Notes: generated by a model from the sequence alone, not told the origin. A DNA stretch of 64,000 bases from DSNY01 sp016861185 (GCA_030263275.1 SZOR01000010.1:1-64000), one strand, 5' to 3'; shown: positions 49,278-58,148, numbered from the stretch's first letter. Program-made: numbers and translations.

Positions 49278-50135
49278 TCAGCTCGCGAGGCCGGGACCGG
49301 CGCGCACGTCGGCGCGCTTGAGCCATTCCCCCGGAGAACAACCGACCAGGCGGTTGAATGCGCGCGTGAATCCGCTCGCGCTGCCGTAGCCCACGTCGCC
49401 CGCGACGCACTTCATCGGCCGCCGTGCCCGCAGCAGATCCTGCGCGCTGGCGATGCGCGCGGCCGCGAGATAGTCGGCCGGCGTCGTGCCGGTGACGCTG
49501 CGGAAGCGCAGCGCGAAGCGCGAACGCGACATGCCGGCGAGCGCGGCCATTTCGGCGAGCGTCCACGCTCGCGCGGGCTGCTGGTGAAGCGCGGCCAGCA
49601 CGCGCGCCAGCTTCGGGTCGGCCAGGGCCGCGAGCGTGCCGCTGCGGACCAGGCCGCGCTCCAGCGCGTACCGCACGACGCGAATCGTGAGCAGTTCGGC
49701 CAGTCGGTCCAGCGTTGCCTGCCGACCGTGATCGGCGGCGGTTACTTCATCGACGAACAACTGCAGCAGCGCAGCGCCGCCGGGCAGCGCAGCCAGCTCC
49801 GCCAGCACGACCGCCGGCAGCGACTCCACGATCGGATGGCGATCGCCGCCGGCGAACTGGAGGGTGAGGCGGAGCATTTCGGCGCCACTGTGCGCCTCGA
49901 CGAACAGCGGCTCGGCCGTCGGCTTAAGGACGAACACGATGGCGGGTTCGACGATCGTCTTCGGCGCCTGGCCGATGAACGCGATGCGCACCGGTCCGCG
50001 CCGGATCAGGTGGATCTGGCTGCAGCGCGTGTCGGCTCCCGACCAGACGGAACGCATCGCGCTGCTCGCGTTCAGCACGCGCACGCGCAGCAGACCTTGC
50101 TCGAAGAACCTGGAAAGCTGCGGCGTGTCGGGCAT
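49278..50135 (-). CDS. AraC-family transcriptional regulator
   Basis: The 285-residue regulator has an N-terminal cupin-like segment (IHLIRRGPVRIAFIGQAPKT, FVEAHSGAEMLRLTLQ) and a C-terminal AraC DNA-binding domain with MAALAGMSRSRFALRFRSVT and DVGYGSASGFTRAFNRLVGC. It resembles the group with the AraC cupin_6 domain. It is upstream of the porin gene and on the same strand, but 238 bp separate them. Confidence 0.9.
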   Translation of the reverse strand: MPDTPQLSRFFEQGLLRVRVLNASSAMRSVWSGADTRCSQIHLIRRGPVRIAFIGQAPKTIVEPAIVFVLKPTAEPLFVEAHSGAEMLRLTLQFAGGDRHPIVESLPAVVLAELAALPGGAALLQLFVDEVTAADHGRQATLDRLAELLTIRVVRYALERGLVRSGTLAALADPKLARVLAALHQQPARAWTLAEMAALAGMSRSRFALRFRSVTGTTPADYLAAARIASAQDLLRARRPMKCVAGDVGYGSASGFTRAFNRLVGCSPGEWLKRADVRAGPGLAS

Positions 50136-50313
50136 GCGGTGGCCGATCGGCGAGATGAATGTCCTTCCATTCGTCGAGTCGGTCTGCGGCGCCGCCCGTT
50201 ACAGCGGGCACGGCGTGCAGCGGCGCGGTTCACGCGTGCGCCGGCACGCTGTCCGGGCAGGCCACGGTCAGGCGCTGCGAACAGCGAACGAACCGGCTTT
50301 CCGCCGGCGCGGA

Positions 50314-51273
50314 TCACGGCGCGCGGTAGACCTCGGTGTCCGGATTGAAGGCCACCCACGCGAACCAGAACGCCATCACCGAAGGAAGCGCGCGCCGTTG
50401 CGCGTCGAGCGCCTGCGCGGTGCGGTGCCGCGCGTCGTAGCGGACGTAGATCGCCTGCCCGCCGACGGTGTCGCGCAGTTCGTGCGTTGCGCGGCCGCGC
50501 GCGGCGCTTTCGAGAACGCTGAACGGATAGGCCTTGCGCGCGGCGCCGACCGTCACGCCGAGCACCCATTCCTTCGGCTCGAAGCGGTCGTCGCGGTGCT
50601 CGACCTTGAACAGCAGTCGTTGAACGCGTTCGTAGCCGGCATAGGGATCGTGCGCGTAGTCGCGCGCGAAGCCGGTGTCCGTGGACAGCACGAGCGTGGC
50701 CGGGTGCCGCGCGTGCCAATCGGCCCAGGTCGTATGTTCCAGCGGCAGCGCCTGCAGGCGCGTGCCCTTCAGGCGGCCGCTGATCGCCTGCTGCTTGAGC
50801 TGCGACCAGAGCGATTCCGTGCCGCGGTCGTACAGCAGCACGTCGCTGTTGTACAGAAGACCGGAGACGCCGAAGTTCAGCGTCTGCCCGCCAAGCCTCG
50901 CGTCGAACGCGATACCGGTGCCGCACAGGGGACAGTAGGTGACCGCCACCGGCGCGTCGCCGTAGCGGTCATTGACGACCTCGTGCCAGTTCAGAATCCG
51001 CACCGGATAGGCCTTGGTCACGCCGTTGTGCACGAGCCCGAGCACGCGGTCGTCGGCCCGCAGTCCGGCGGCGGCGGCAGCGACGAACTTGGGCCGGTCG
51101 ATCGCCGGGATGCCGTCCTTCGGCGGTCCTCCGCGTTCGATGCGGTCGACCGCGATCAGCGCGTCGCTGACATCGAAGCCGTTATAGGCGGCGGGGTCGG
51201 GCGGTGCCGCGACCACCGCCGTGGCCGCGCATAGCAGCGACAGCGCGGCGAGCCTTCCGAGGGATGCTCTCAT
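50314..51273 (-). CDS. DUF3179 family exported protein
   Basis: The 319-residue protein has a signal peptide (AALSLLCAATAVVAAPPDPA) and a DUF3179 domain: the N-terminal NGFDVSDALIAVDRIERGGP, the conserved VAVTYCPLCGTGIAFDARLG near residue 118, NFGVSGLLYNSDVLLYDRGT, and ESLWSQLKQQAISGRLKGT. The CPLC motif may bind metal or form a disulfide. Function unknown. It is 160 bp downstream of the zf-HC2 anti-sigma gene and may be a target of that sigma factor. Confidence 0.9.
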   Translation of the reverse strand: MRASLGRLAALSLLCAATAVVAAPPDPAAYNGFDVSDALIAVDRIERGGPPKDGIPAIDRPKFVAAAAAGLRADDRVLGLVHNGVTKAYPVRILNWHEVVNDRYGDAPVAVTYCPLCGTGIAFDARLGGQTLNFGVSGLLYNSDVLLYDRGTESLWSQLKQQAISGRLKGTRLQALPLEHTTWADWHARHPATLVLSTDTGFARDYAHDPYAGYERVQRLLFKVEHRDDRFEPKEWVLGVTVGAARKAYPFSVLESAARGRATHELRDTVGGQAIYVRYDARHRTAQALDAQRRALPSVMAFWFAWVAFNPDTEVYRAP

Positions 51274-51433
51274 GCACTTTCTGTCGCCCGCGGCGCGCGC
51301 CGATTACGAAGATTCGGGAAGTGTCCTTGCGACCGGAAGGCGGCGCTGCGGGCCGAGCGGGCGTCGCGGCCGCGGTCGCGACGAAGCCCGTCGCAGCGCC
51401 TGCCGCAGCGGCGCTGCGCCCGCGGCGCAAGAC

Positions 51434-51631
51434 TCAGGGGGCGGACTTGTCGATGCGCCGCATCGCATTGCGCAGCAGATTCATCTGCTGGACGAATTCG
51501 CTGCAACACGGACAGCGCCGCAGGTGCAGGCGGACGCGCACGTCCTCCATCAGCTTCAGGTCGCGGTCCATCTGCTCCGCGATCAGCCGGTGGGCCTGCT
51601 TGCAGGTCAGCCGCAAGTATCCGATGGCCAT
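51434..51631 (-). CDS. Zinc-finger (zf-HC2) anti-sigma factor, copy 2
   Basis: The 65-residue protein has TCKQAHRLIAEQMDRDLKLM and the zinc motif HLRRCPCCSEFVQQM (H-x3-C-x2-C). It is the paralogue of 44092-44283 and lies one base downstream of its sigma factor. It has no membrane segment and should be a cytoplasmic thiol or zinc sensor. Confidence 0.88.
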   Translation of the reverse strand: MAIGYLRLTCKQAHRLIAEQMDRDLKLMEDVRVRLHLRRCPCCSEFVQQMNLLRNAMRRIDKSAP

Positions 51632-51632
51632 C

Positions 51633-52205
51633 TCAACGACTCCTGACCTGGCCGAACCAGTTTTGCTCGAGGCATTCGCGCAGCTTCATCCGCGCCCGAT
51701 ACAGGAGCACGAATGCGTTCGTCGACGAGATCGCGAGTTCCTTACACACCTCGTCGGTGTCGAGGTCGAGCCACTCGCGCATCATGAAAATCCGTCCCTG
51801 GTTGGCGGGGAGCTTGTCGATGCAGGCCTGGAGGATGTCCATGAACTGGCTTTGGCTCAGCGAGGCTTCCGGATCGCCCCACGTCGGCAGCGGGCGCCCG
51901 ACGAAATGGCCGTCGGGCTGGAAAAGATCGTCGAAGTTCTCAGCCTGGGACGCTTCCATCCGCGCGTCCGCGGAGACTTCGCGTCCGCACTTGCGGAAGT
52001 GATCGATGATCTTGTGCTTGAGGATGCCGACGACCCAGGTCTTCAGTTGCGACTGACCGGCGAAATTGCCCGCGCCTTCGAGCGCGGCGATCAGCGTCTC
52101 GGAGACGACGTCCTCGGCCCAGGTGTCGTTGCGAAGCTGCAGCCGCGCGATCTTCAGCAGCGCTGGGCGCAGCTCGGCGAGCGACTGACTGACGGCAGCA
52201 TCCAT
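51633..52205 (-). CDS. ECF sigma factor, copy 2 of a paralogous pair
   Basis: The 190-residue sigma factor has ELRPALLKIARLQLRNDTWA, EDVVSETLIAALE, QLKTWVVGILKHKIIDHFRK, and EVCKELAISSTNAFVLLYRA, matching the sigma factor at 43514-44095 almost throughout. The pair with a zf-HC2 protein is the same in both places, so a module duplication is likely. The ATG at 52205 is clear. Confidence 0.9.
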   Translation of the reverse strand: MDAAVSQSLAELRPALLKIARLQLRNDTWAEDVVSETLIAALEGAGNFAGQSQLKTWVVGILKHKIIDHFRKCGREVSADARMEASQAENFDDLFQPDGHFVGRPLPTWGDPEASLSQSQFMDILQACIDKLPANQGRIFMMREWLDLDTDEVCKELAISSTNAFVLLYRARMKLRECLEQNWFGQVRSR

Positions 52206-52283
52206 CGGCGCTCCGGGCGGATTGGGCGTTCCGATCGAACGGCGTGCGATCCAGCATGCCGGCTCTTTCCGGGGAAACGATGC

Positions 52284-52377
52284 ACCGTTCGCCCTGAGCT
52301 TGTCGAAGGGCGCCGTCCATCTCGATGCAGCCGTTCCCCCTGCGCCGTTCGTGTTTCGACGAGCTCAACACGAACGG
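52284..52377. repeat. REP-like element (GAGCTTGTCGAAGGG type), copy 1
   Basis: Two units are present: a half unit from 52284 (TTCGCCCTGAGCTTGTCGAA) and a hairpin unit from about 52345 to 52377 (CGTTCGTG with CACGAACG). It fills most of the gap between the HIBADH-family gene and the sigma factor gene. A second copy is at 55599-55690. Confidence 0.75.
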
Positions 52378-52409
52378 AGTTATTCGGCGTTCTCCACCTT
52401 CTGTCGTGC

Positions 52410-53312
52410 CTACTTCTTGTGCCGCAGGCGGCGGATCAGCGACGACGTGTCCCACCGCCCGCCGCCCATCGCCTGCACGTCAGCATAGAACTGGTCGACC
52501 AGCGCCGCCACCGGCAGCGGCGCACCGTTGCGCCGCGCTTCGTCGAGGCACAGACCGAGGTCCTTGCGCATCCAGTCCACGGCGAAGCCGAAATCGAACT
52601 TGTCGTCGACCATCGTCGTGCCGCGGTTGTCCATCTGCCAGCTCTGCGCCGCGCCCTTGCCGATGACCTGCAGCACGAGCTTCATGTCGAGCCCGGCGGC
52701 CAGCCCGAAGTTGATCCCTTCCGACAGGCCCTGCACCAGCCCGGCGATGCAAAGCTGGTTGACCATCTTGGCGAGCTGGCCGGCGCCGCTCGTGCCGATC
52801 AGCGTGACCGCCTTGGCGTAGGCCATCGCGACCGGCTGGATCCGTTCGAACGCGGCCGCGTCGCCGCCGCACATCACCGTCAGCATCCCGTTGACCGCGC
52901 CCGCCTGGCCGCCCGACACCGGGGCGTCGACGAAGTGCAGGGCGCGGCTGCGCGCCTCGGCGTGCAGTTCGCGCGCGATCGCGGCCGAGGCGGTCGTGTT
53001 GTCGACGAACACCGCATCCTTGGCCATGCCGGCGAACGCGCCGTCGGCGCCGAGCACGACCGCACGCAGGTCGTCGTCGTTGCCGACGCAGCAGAAGACG
53101 ATCTGCGCGCCGGCCGCGGCTTCGCGCGGCGTCTTGGCGAAGTTGCCGCCGTACTCGTCGACCCAGCGCTCGGCCTTCTTCGCGGTCCGGTTGAACACCG
53201 TCACGTGGTGGCCGGCGCGCGCGAGGTGGCCCGCCATCGGATAGCCCATCACACCGAGCCCGAGGAAGGCGACCTTGTGCGGGGTGACGGGTTCGTAGGT
53301 CTTGTTGGTCAT
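52410..53312 (-). CDS. 3-hydroxyisobutyrate dehydrogenase-family NAD(P)-dependent oxidoreductase
   Basis: The 300-residue enzyme has the N-terminal NAD motif VAFLGLGVMGYPMAGHLARA, the substrate-binding DAPVSGGQAGAVNGMLTVMC near residue 125, and GAGQLAKMVNQLCIAGLVQG with the catalytic Lys near residue 175. It belongs to the beta-hydroxyacid dehydrogenase family (3-hydroxyisobutyrate, tartronate semialdehyde, glyoxylate/succinic semialdehyde reductases). Substrate cannot be fixed from sequence. It is monocistronic and divergent from the phosphodiesterase gene. Confidence 0.92.
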   Translation of the reverse strand: MTNKTYEPVTPHKVAFLGLGVMGYPMAGHLARAGHHVTVFNRTAKKAERWVDEYGGNFAKTPREAAAGAQIVFCCVGNDDDLRAVVLGADGAFAGMAKDAVFVDNTTASAAIARELHAEARSRALHFVDAPVSGGQAGAVNGMLTVMCGGDAAAFERIQPVAMAYAKAVTLIGTSGAGQLAKMVNQLCIAGLVQGLSEGINFGLAAGLDMKLVLQVIGKGAAQSWQMDNRGTTMVDDKFDFGFAVDWMRKDLGLCLDEARRNGAPLPVAALVDQFYADVQAMGGGRWDTSSLIRRLRHKK

Positions 53313-53493
53313 CGGCTGCAGCTCCCCTTGTGAGCGGCGATTCTATCGGGCTGCCGGGCGCGCGGTCGCGCTCGCGCAAAAGCGGGACGCGCATCGAGGG
53401 GTCGCGGCGCGCGCCCGCTGCGCGCATCGTCATCGGCGCGACACGCCGGCTCCGTAGCGTGCCGCCGTTCCCGTCCGACAGAGGAGGTTCACA

Positions 53494-54759
53494 ATGCCAA
53501 CGATGCTTGCCGGCCGCCTGACGGCGGCGCTGCTGCTGGCCGTTTCGCCGATGACGATCGACACCACGCATGCGCAGGAACGCGCTGCCGAGGCCGCCCG
53601 AAGCGGCGCGCGGGCGGCCGTGCCGCTCGTGATCGCGCATCGCGGCGCGAGCGGCTACCTGCCCGACCACACGCTCGAAGGGTATGCGCTGGCGATCGAA
53701 CTCGGCGCCGACTACGTCGAACCCGACCTGGTCGCGACCCGCGACGGCGTGTTGATCGCCCGCCACGAGCCGAACCTGATCGCGACGACCGACGTCGCCG
53801 CGCGGCCCGAGTTCGCTTCGCGCAAGCGCACCGCCGTCGTCGATGGCGTCATCGAGGAAGGCTTCTTCGCGAGCGACTTCACGCTGGCGGAGATCAGGAC
53901 GCTGCGCGCAATCCAGCCGCTTTCCGAGCGGGATCAGTCGTTCAACGGTCGCTTCCGCATTCCGACCTTCGCCGAAATTCTCGACCTCGTTCGCCGCAAG
54001 TCGGCCGAGCAGGGGCGCGCGATCGGCGTGTACCCCGAGACCAAGCATCCCACCTATCACCGCGACCTGGGGCTGCCGCTGGAAGACCGCGTGCTGGACG
54101 AACTCAGCCGCGCCGGCATGAACCACCGCGGCGCGCCGGTGTTCATCCAGTCCTTCGAGGTGTCGAACCTGCAGTACCTGCGAACGCGCACGCGCGTGAA
54201 GCTCGTGCAGTTGATCGACGGCGACTCGGTCGCCAACGACGGCACGGTGACGCTCGCGCCGCCGTTCGACAAGCCGTACGACTTCGCGGTGCGCGGCGAT
54301 CCGCGCACGTTCAAGGATCTGCTGACGCCTGCCGGGCTGCGCGAGATCGCGACCTACGCCGACGGCATCGGCCCGTGGAAGCCGTACCTGATCAGCGCGA
54401 GGTGCACCGACGCGAACAACGACGGCCAGTGCGACGACGTCAACGGCGACGGACGCATCGACGAAGCCGACCGCACGCTGCTCGCGCCGACGACGGTCGT
54501 GGCCGATGCGCACGCCGCCGGCCTGCTCGTGCACCCGTTCACGTTCCGCAGCGAGCAGCGCCGGCTCGCAAGGGACTACGCCGGCAACCCGATCAACGAG
54601 TACCTGAAGTTCTACGAACTGGGCGTCGACGGACTGTTCAGCGACTTCACGGACACTGCGCGGAGCGCGCGCTTCATGTTCCTGCTGAAGACGCGACCGG
54701 AACTCGCGCAGTGCCTCACCGGCGAGCAGCGCGGCCGCGCGTGCGACGCCCTGCGGTGA
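53494..54759 (+). CDS. Exported glycerophosphodiester phosphodiesterase with EF-hand-like insert
   Basis: The 421-residue protein has a signal peptide (TAALLLAVSPMTIDTTHAQE). The GDPD TIM-barrel begins IAHRGASGYLPDHTLEGYAL with catalytic His and Glu/Asp residues (HRGAS, YVEPDLVATRDG). Near residue 305 DANNDGQCDDVNGDGRIDEA is inserted, with two consecutive DxDxDG-like calcium loops similar to dockerin or EF-hand. It hydrolyses glycerophosphodiesters to glycerol-3-phosphate in the periplasm. GAGGAGG precedes the ATG. Confidence 0.93.
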   Translation: MPTMLAGRLTAALLLAVSPMTIDTTHAQERAAEAARSGARAAVPLVIAHRGASGYLPDHTLEGYALAIELGADYVEPDLVATRDGVLIARHEPNLIATTDVAARPEFASRKRTAVVDGVIEEGFFASDFTLAEIRTLRAIQPLSERDQSFNGRFRIPTFAEILDLVRRKSAEQGRAIGVYPETKHPTYHRDLGLPLEDRVLDELSRAGMNHRGAPVFIQSFEVSNLQYLRTRTRVKLVQLIDGDSVANDGTVTLAPPFDKPYDFAVRGDPRTFKDLLTPAGLREIATYADGIGPWKPYLISARCTDANNDGQCDDVNGDGRIDEADRTLLAPTTVVADAHAAGLLVHPFTFRSEQRRLARDYAGNPINEYLKFYELGVDGLFSDFTDTARSARFMFLLKTRPELAQCLTGEQRGRACDALR

Positions 54760-54786
54760 GTCGCCTGCGCACGGAAGGGACGCGCC

Positions 54787-55557
54787 TCAGCGCTTGATCC
54801 GGTGCGTCGTGCCGCCGGCGTGTTCGCGCCGGCGCACGAGCACGCGCATGAACTGCGGGTGCCAGGGCCGGCAGGCCAGCAGCAGGCTCATCGGCGGTCG
54901 TTCGGCGGCGGGAAACTGCGCGTCCTCCGCGTGCCGGTCGGAGAACTCGCGCGCCAGCCGCTTGAGCCTTTCGATCAGCAGCGCGCTGGACGCGGGCGAC
55001 AGCCGCCCGTTCAACAGGATCATCAGCTCGTCGTCGCCCGCGAAATCGGAGTCGAAGAAGTCGTCTGCGGCGCTCTTGAACGCGGTCTGGATCGGCCCGT
55101 TCGGAATCCACGCGAAGGTGCGCGCGATGCGCAGCTTGAAGCGGTTGTTCGGCAGCAGCTCGATGATGCCGATGCGATCGAGCCGCACCAGCAGGCCGAC
55201 GAGCTCTGCCTCGGTCAGGTCGTAGGTCGCGAGGATGTGGTCGAAGGAAAGCAGGTTCAGCGCGCAGATCGCGACGAGGAAAAGCTTCGGGTCGTCGACG
55301 ATCTCGCGCTCCTGCGCGACCGTCAGCCGGCTGATCAGGTGCTCCTCGCGGTTGAAGCCGCGCGTCAGATCGGTGAACTCGATGCCGGCGGCCGTGCAGA
55401 TCTGATCGAGCCGCTCCAGCGTGAAGTTGCGCTGCGAGAACATGCGCTTGACGCTCGGCTCGCTCATGCCGATGCGGCGCGCGACCTCCGCGTAGGTCAG
55501 CCCGCGCGCCTTCAGCTCGCGCTTGAGCACGTCGATCACCGCACTGGCTTGCGCCAT
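54787..55557 (-). CDS. XRE-family transcriptional regulator
   Basis: The 256-residue protein has an N-terminal XRE-type helix-turn-helix (LTYAEVARRIGMSEPSVKRM, about residues 20-45). The remainder is helical with no known domain: AICALNLLSFDHILATYDLT, then LDRIGIIELLPNNRFKLRI, a winged-helix-like segment, and a C-terminal Arg-rich tail. The ATG at 55557 is chosen; a longer start at 55578 is possible. Regulator type is clear, ligand and target are not. Confidence 0.85.
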   Translation of the reverse strand: MAQASAVIDVLKRELKARGLTYAEVARRIGMSEPSVKRMFSQRNFTLERLDQICTAAGIEFTDLTRGFNREEHLISRLTVAQEREIVDDPKLFLVAICALNLLSFDHILATYDLTEAELVGLLVRLDRIGIIELLPNNRFKLRIARTFAWIPNGPIQTAFKSAADDFFDSDFAGDDELMILLNGRLSPASSALLIERLKRLAREFSDRHAEDAQFPAAERPPMSLLLACRPWHPQFMRVLVRRREHAGGTTHRIKR

Positions 55558-55598
55558 CGAGAGGTCCCTCCCTCGCACTTCGCCGGCGCGCCCGACCT

Positions 55599-55690
55599 CC
55601 GTTCGTGCTGAGCCCGTCGAAGCACGAACGGCGCACTAGGCTCCAGTCGCTCTCTGAGCGAGCGCCCTTCGACGAGCTCAGGGCGAACGG
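55599..55690. repeat. REP-like element (GAGCTTGTCGAAGGG type), copy 2
   Basis: A hairpin unit (CCGTTCGTGCTGAGCC at 55599 with CACGAACGG ending 55631) and a half unit (CCCTTCGACGAGCTCAGGG, about 55666-55683) are present. Their layout mirrors copy 1 at 52284, in opposite order. It is upstream of the XRE gene. Confidence 0.75.
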
Positions 55691-55836
55691 CTGCGCGCAG
55701 CGTTCCCTTACCGATGCCGACCAGTATCGCTTCCCGATACCATCGGCCGCAAGCAGCGTGACGCCCCCGCCGTCCCGATGACAGCGCGGCGGTAACGGCG
55801 GCAGCATCGCGACATCCAAGAACAGGGAGAACAGCC

Positions 55837-56931
55837 ATGTTGCGGATCGAACGCAGCCATCTCGCCGAAGCGAGCGCGGCGGACATCATCACGCGCGAGC
55901 AGGCCGATCGCCTGTGGGCCTTTCTTGCCGAGCGGATCGCCGCCGCGCCCGCCGCGCGCGAGCACGGCCCGCGCTTCACGTTCACGAACGTCCTCTATTA
56001 CCTCGGCGGCATGCTCGCGATCGGCGCGATGTCGCTGTTCATGACGCTCGGCTGGGATGCGTTCGGCGGCTGGGGCGTGTTCTTCATCGCACTGCTGTAC
56101 ATGGGGGCGGCGCTCGCGCTGGCGCGGCGCTTCGAGCGGCAGGATCTCGCGATCCCGATGGGCATCATGGCCGCGCTGGTCGTCGTGCTCGTGCCGCTCG
56201 CGGTGTGGGGTTTGCAGCACGCGCTCGGCTTCTGGGCCGACGCGAAAGGCGCCGAGCACTACCGCCAGTACCACTACGTGATCGACTGGCGCTGGGTCAC
56301 GCTCGAGTTCGCCACGCTGCTCGCGGGCGTGCTGATGCTGTACCGCTGGAAGGCGCCGTTCCTGCTGATGCCCGTGTCGGTGACGCTGTGGTACATGAGC
56401 ATGGATCTGGCGTTGCTGCTGCTGCCGCCCGACGTCAAGCCGTGGTCGGAAAGCGAATGGCTGTTCCGCAAGTGGTTTTCGGTCGCGTTCGGGCTCGTGA
56501 TGGTGTTGGTCGCATTCTGGGTCGACCTGCGCTCGCGTTTCACGAAGGACTACGCATTCTGGCTCTACCTGTTCGGGCTGCTGGCGTTCTGGGGCGGGCT
56601 GAGTTCGCTCGGCTCCAACCAACTCGCGGGCAAGCTCGTGTATCTGGGGATCAACCTGGGTCTCGTGCTGATCGGCGCGGTGCTGGTGCGGCGCGCCTTC
56701 ACCGTGTTCGGCGGAATCGGCGTGGCCATCGTTCTCGCCGACATCTCGTGGCGCTTCTTCAAGGACTCGTGGCTGTTCCCGATCGCGCTGACCGCGATCG
56801 GGCTCGCGATCGTCTATCTGGGCATCTGGTGGAGCCGCAACGAAGCCCGTCTCGCCGGCACGCTGCAGGCGCGGCTGCCCGCCGATCTGCGCGAGCTGAT
56901 CGCCAGCCGCCGCGCGAGCCTCGGGCACTGA
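55837..56931 (+). CDS. DUF2157-like polytopic membrane protein
   Basis: The 364-residue protein has a soluble N-terminal region (ITREQADRLWAFLAERIA) and eight or more helices. VLYYLGGMLAIGAMSLFMTL, FFIALLYMGAALALARRF, LVVVLVPLAVWGLQHALGFW and GIGVAIVLADISW are the landmarks. It resembles DUF2157/DUF4401 membrane proteins of unknown role. A purine-rich AGGGAGAA precedes the ATG. It is monocistronic and convergent with the PAS-GGDEF gene. Confidence 0.8.
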   Translation: MLRIERSHLAEASAADIITREQADRLWAFLAERIAAAPAAREHGPRFTFTNVLYYLGGMLAIGAMSLFMTLGWDAFGGWGVFFIALLYMGAALALARRFERQDLAIPMGIMAALVVVLVPLAVWGLQHALGFWADAKGAEHYRQYHYVIDWRWVTLEFATLLAGVLMLYRWKAPFLLMPVSVTLWYMSMDLALLLLPPDVKPWSESEWLFRKWFSVAFGLVMVLVAFWVDLRSRFTKDYAFWLYLFGLLAFWGGLSSLGSNQLAGKLVYLGINLGLVLIGAVLVRRAFTVFGGIGVAIVLADISWRFFKDSWLFPIALTAIGLAIVYLGIWWSRNEARLAGTLQARLPADLRELIASRRASLGH

Positions 56932-56937
56932 CGCGCG

Positions 56938-57831
56938 TCAGCGCTTCGCGTCGCCGCCGCCCGGCTCGATCCAGAACGCGCGGCTCGAGCGCTTGGCGCG
57001 GTACATGGCGAGATTCGCGGCGAGTAGCAGGTCGTCCTCGCTGCGGCCGTCGCGCGGGAACAGCGCGCCGCCGATGTTGACGCCGACCGTACCCGAGACG
57101 TCGCTGACGCGGAACGGCTGCGCAATGCTGTCGGCGAGCGCGACGGCGCGCGGTTCGAGCAGCGCGGCGCTCGCCACCCCGTCGAGCAGCACGGCGAACT
57201 CGTCGCCGCCGATGCGCACCGCGAGGTCGTCGGCGCGCACCTGAGTCTGGATGCGGCGCGCGACCATGCGCAGGATCTCGTCGCCGATGCGGTGGCCGTG
57301 CTGTTCGTTGAACGGACGGAAGCGCGCGAGATTCAGGAACAGCAACGCGAACGGGCGGCCGGCCGCAATCGCGCGCTGCATGCGGCGCGACAGACCGAGC
57401 CGGTTGCCGAGCGTCGTCAGCGCGTCGCTTTGCGACTGCGGCGGCGCGTCGCTCGGACGCGCACGCGCCGGCGTGGCGTCGCGCACGATCGCGACCGCGT
57501 AACGCGCGCCGTCGAGTTCGATCGTCGCCAGCGCGATCGACACGGGCACTTCGTCGCCCGACTTGGCGAGCGCGGGCAGGGACGGCCGCGCGCTCATCGC
57601 GGCCGCCTGTGCGCCCCGCATGAACTGCGCCTGCAAGCGCGCGTGGCTCTCGCGGTAACGCTGCGGCAGCAGCATCTGATGCTCGCGGCCGATCAGCTCG
57701 TCGGGCATGTAGCCGAAGACGCGCCGTACGGCCGGGTTGGCCAGCACGATCTTGCCGCTTTCGTCGACGACGATGCAGGCGTCGGGCAGGACTTCGAGCA
57801 GGTTGCGGAGGGTGGAAACGGCGTCTTTCAT
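56938..57831 (-). CDS. PAS-GGDEF protein, possibly catalytically impaired
   Basis: The 298-residue protein has a PAS domain (about residues 5-125, LPDACIVVDESGKIVLANPA) and a GGDEF domain (about 135-290). The GGDEF signature is intact at residues 208-212 (VRIGGDEFAVLL). However, the two conserved Asp of the upstream metal-binding motif (normally D-x-D before the FKxxND helix) are N167 and A169 in FLNLARFRPFNE. Diguanylate cyclase activity may be reduced or lost, so it may instead be a PAS-controlled regulator. The ATG at 57831 is used. Confidence 0.85.
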   Translation of the reverse strand: MKDAVSTLRNLLEVLPDACIVVDESGKIVLANPAVRRVFGYMPDELIGREHQMLLPQRYRESHARLQAQFMRGAQAAAMSARPSLPALAKSGDEVPVSIALATIELDGARYAVAIVRDATPARARPSDAPPQSQSDALTTLGNRLGLSRRMQRAIAAGRPFALLFLNLARFRPFNEQHGHRIGDEILRMVARRIQTQVRADDLAVRIGGDEFAVLLDGVASAALLEPRAVALADSIAQPFRVSDVSGTVGVNIGGALFPRDGRSEDDLLLAANLAMYRAKRSSRAFWIEPGGGDAKR

Positions 57832-57908
57832 TGCGGCTCGCGGTGATGGCTCGATCCCGGCGACCCTCAGGGGTGCCGCGCAGCGCGCCGGAGCGCGCCA
57901 CGGATGGA

Positions 57909-58050
57909 TCATGCCATCGCGCGCGGTGCCTCGATCGCGCCTTCTGCCGCCAGCGCGTCAATCTGTTCGTCCGAATAGCCGTGGTCGCGCAGCACGTCGA
58001 GCATGTGCTGGCCGGTGCCGCCCGGCTGGTGCTCGCGTTCGCGCGCGGTC
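57909..58050 (-). pseudogene. Tail relic of a CaiB/BaiF CoA-transferase gene
   Basis: The minus-strand frame ends with GQHMLDVLRDHGYSDEQIDA followed by LAAEGAIEAPRAMA, which matches the C-terminus of the CoA-transferase at 63504 onward. The DNA at 57931-57995 is identical to 63517-63581 at 62 of 65 bases. No upstream part of the gene remains, so this is a fragment. It lies between the PAS-GGDEF and UbiB-type genes. Confidence 0.8.
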
Positions 58051-58148
58051 TTGTCGTCGTCGCGCGGGCCTCGCCTCCGCCGTTCGGCCGCTGTCCGCCG
58101 GCCACCGCCGTGGCACACCGGCGAATCGCGCTGGCGCGTCCTGGAGCT

